From Rhabdophis nuchalis (taxonomy: Eukaryota; Chordata; Lepidosauria; Squamata; Natricidae), in the NCBI GenBank assembly GCA_039707465.1, contig CM077646.1, positions 78,640,715 through 78,704,714 of the forward strand: DNA of 64,000 bases. The letters are read 5' to 3'. Positions 61,950 through 64,000 of the stretch are shown one piece after another. The notes below the pieces were generated by a model. That model worked only from the letters and a program-made list of their open reading frames with translations, was not told the origin of the DNA and did not search any database. Each line of letters opens with the position of its first letter. The stretch's first letter is position 1. The translations under genes and the position numbers were made by a program.

Positions 61950-63240
61950 AGATCAACCTCCCCCCACCGCTCCGTCTGCCTCTGGAGAGTATGCCGCGGT
62001 GCGTGATGATTCCGCCGCTCCCCAGCGGAGCGTGCCTTTTGTCTTACACGCTCTTATACAACCAGAAGTGTTGGAGGAATCACTTATGCATATTCATGTG
62101 GCCTAAATGGTCCCCTTGCTCCCGTTTTCTGAGGAAGGGGACATAAGTTGGGACTGAGGAGCGCGGGGCCCTGCCGCGACTACTTCTACCCACAGGAGGC
62201 CCCGGATTCTGCCCTAAGTCGGCCGAGGGACTCGTCCAGTCGTGTGTTTTGACCAGATGGGGGATCGCGAAACCCGCTCCGGTGGAGACGCCTCTGAGCC
62301 CCTGGACGAATCCGCCTCTTGTGCGATATTCACGGCGGAAGGCGCCGCGCACCTTTGGATTGGATACGGCGCGATTCCAGGGGCGCATCCGACGGGAGAG
62401 ATCCGACGGCTCCGGCACGTCGAGTCCCCGGTGGTCGTTGAATCGAGAAGGCGCGAAGCTCTCCGCTTCCTTCGCCCGGGCTCAACGCCGAAGAGGAAGC
62501 GAGGTGCGCTGCCTTATGTGGCGGGTGGGGGAGGGAGGGAGGGAGGGGGGAGCGAGCGGGGGAGGGCGGGATCTCCAGGTGCTCAGCACCGTCCTTTGCT
62601 TGCCGCTCGTTAGACGCCGCCGGGGCGGAGGCGGAGGGGACGGCGAGCGAAGCGCCGGCAGTTGTAAAAAAGGAGAAGCGGGAAACGAAGCCGGCGCTCC
62701 TGCCCGCGGACAGAAGCCTGCTGGGAGCGCCGCGATCCCCTCAGCCGCAGCTGACAGGCCAGCGGGGAAGACCCGTCCCCCCCCCCCCGGGAAGAGTGTG
62801 AGATTTTGCCCGGTGAAGAGGGCCAGGTCGCCCCCCTCCCCTCCCCCTGCAACTCGGAAGCCCCGAGGGCCCGGGAGCCATGCAAGCAGCCACCGCCTCC
62901 ATCCTCGACGTGTCGAGAACGGTGGTGATCCGCGAGGAGGGAAGCCAACGGCGAAACGAATCCGCGGGTGAGAAGGCGGCCGAGGGGCGGCGGGGTGTGG
63001 ACGGGCGGGCGGGGAACCAGCGATTGACCGACGAGAGTCACGGTGCCGTTAGAAGGCAAAGGGCCCCTCTGGGGTTTGTTATGCGGGGCAGGGGCAGATG
63101 ACGGCGGGACAGGGGGGGGGGGAGTCCGTTTTCTCCCCACGTTACACCTGCTAGCATCTGTTAGTGCTCTTCTTTTCTCGCGTGGGGTGGCCATTGGGCT
63201 TGGGGGTTCTGCCTTCCTTGGGGTAGGCACGTCCTGACGT
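61950..63240. promoter_or_regulatory. CpG island, probable gene promoter
   Basis: GC content and CpG density rise sharply against the AT-rich surroundings, with GGGCGG/GGGAGG-type Sp1-like boxes clustered at about 62520-62640. Long overlapping frames on both strands are a by-product of the GC content. The island surrounds a candidate first exon. No TATA box is evident, which is usual for CpG promoters. Confidence 0.75.
62880..62967 (+). CDS. Candidate first coding exon of an unidentified gene (partial)
   Basis: An ATG in acceptable Kozak context (gccATGC, G at -3) opens a frame encoding 'MQAATASILDVSRTVVIREE' and about ten more residues. A splice donor GCGG|GTGAGAAG with its GT at 62968-62969 would end the exon in phase 1. 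Downstream sequence loses GC richness, as expected for an intron. I do not recognise the protein. Gene prediction from one short exon is weak: the start could be elsewhere, or the island could belong to a gene on the other strand. Confidence 0.4.
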
Positions 63241-64000
63241 GTATTGAAAGGTGGGATAGTGGGCAGGCTAACAACTGGCCAAAGCTTGTTTGTCCTTTGG
63301 AGTGGGGTTTCGCCTGAATTAAAAACCCGGAGTGAGTTTACTTGAACCTTGCCGCCAACACCACCCACCTCTTAGGAGCCCTGAAAACACGTGCAGGATG
63401 GTCTCCTTCAATTCCCACCCTCTCACCTGGAAAGATCAGAGGTCAGGGTTGAAGAACTGAAAGACCTACTGCTAATTAGAGTACTCCTTAATCAGTGTCC
63501 TAATCCTGCCTGTCCTTAATAAATAGCAGCTTGTTGTAGACAGACCTTGGTTGCCCCAAATGACCTATCAGGTTTTTTTTTAATGTAGTATATTTGGTAA
63601 GCAAACCCCCCTCCAATTGTTGTTGGGCTTGTTTCAACCTTCTGAGAGGCTCCAAACTGAATGTCATCTGAAGATGTATGAAGTCACATACATTCGTAGT
63701 GAAGCTAAGGTCTTCTGGTATCACACAATGTTTAATGGGACAAGGCCAAGAGACAGTTTGATTTTTCCAGGAGGGAAAAGAGGTGGAGTAGAAATAACTA
63801 AGGAGAAGTTTTCTGAAATCCATCTTGATCCCGAGGCTCAGGTTTGTTCAGGAATCCTACTTAGGTTTATTCCCACAGGAAGAGAGTTCCCTCACTGAAA
63901 TGTATGAACGGAGCTTTTCAGTAGAGAGAAATATGGAAAGAATCTGAATTCCACCATGCAATTCAGTTAATGAGCCACTCATGTAATCTGTGAGAACAAT
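63241..64000. other. Probable intron or unassigned flank
   Basis: No coding or repeat signal that I recognise; the frame at 63617-63898 lacks splice context. Confidence 0.4.

Noticed and set aside
62249..63368. Frames of 240 codons (plus) and 252 codons (minus) in the CpG island
   Set aside because: Mutually overlapping on opposite strands, low complexity, Pro/Arg/Gly rich; GC-rich islands have few stop codons by chance.

Overview
This window reads as vertebrate nuclear DNA from a squamate reptile, most likely a snake. The evidence is the repeat mixture: Sauria SINEs, a BovB/RTE 3' end, true CR1 ends, L2/L3-type LINEs with a C-terminal block resembling LHWLPV, R4-type LINEs with a PD..D nuclease, Penelope-like elements, L1-type sequence, 5S-rRNA-derived and tRNA-derived SINEs, and many short CAG...CTG terminal elements with 8-bp target duplications. 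Codon-scale open frames are almost all retrotransposon frames. The only plausible host-gene signal is at the right end, a CpG-rich block (about 61.95-63.24 kb) holding a candidate first coding exon with a good splice donor.

Layout. 0-1.3 kb: a decayed reverse-strand L2/L3 reverse transcriptase and a solo LTR (970-1257, duplication GGGAA). 2.4-11.6 kb: SINE and LINE tails, microsatellites, a 4.4-4.85 kb repeat with a hammerhead ribozyme motif, a BovB end, and many hAT-like MITEs, some nested. 11.7-16.3 kb: three R4-type fragments separated by trinucleotide repeats, the first split by an ORF1-only ('half-L1') retrotransposon. 16.4-18.4 kb: a hAT-like transposase fossil and a Penelope-like C terminus split by a CR1 end. 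18.9-26.6 kb: (GGAAA)n, more MITEs, a Sauria SINE, a decayed hammerhead-repeat copy and a reverse L2/L3 end. 27.6-30.1 kb: a Penelope-like element on the minus strand, interrupted by a double palindrome that carries two further hammerhead motifs. 30.8-34.65 kb and 40.9-43.0 kb: L2/L3-type LINE copies; two have intact 529-codon RT frames and the same upstream frameshift. 43.5-47.6 kb: a 353-bp hAT MITE, then a complete half-L1 (44656-46637) with a perfect 18-bp duplication inserted in an old L1 3' end. 49.5-61.5 kb: MITEs, CR1, L2 and SINE remnants, (ATT)n and a 5S-derived SINE. 61.95-64 kb: the CpG island, candidate exon and start of an intron.

The three observations I rate highest are: (1) a retrozyme-like repeat family with tRNA-like boxes and hammerhead ribozymes that fit the consensus in primary and secondary structure at 4.46, 29.40 and 29.50 kb; (2) a half-L1 family with conserved 282-codon ORF1 and no ORF2, complete between target duplications; (3) a frameshift shared by two young L2/L3 LINE copies. 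All family names come from reading motifs by eye; no database search was possible.
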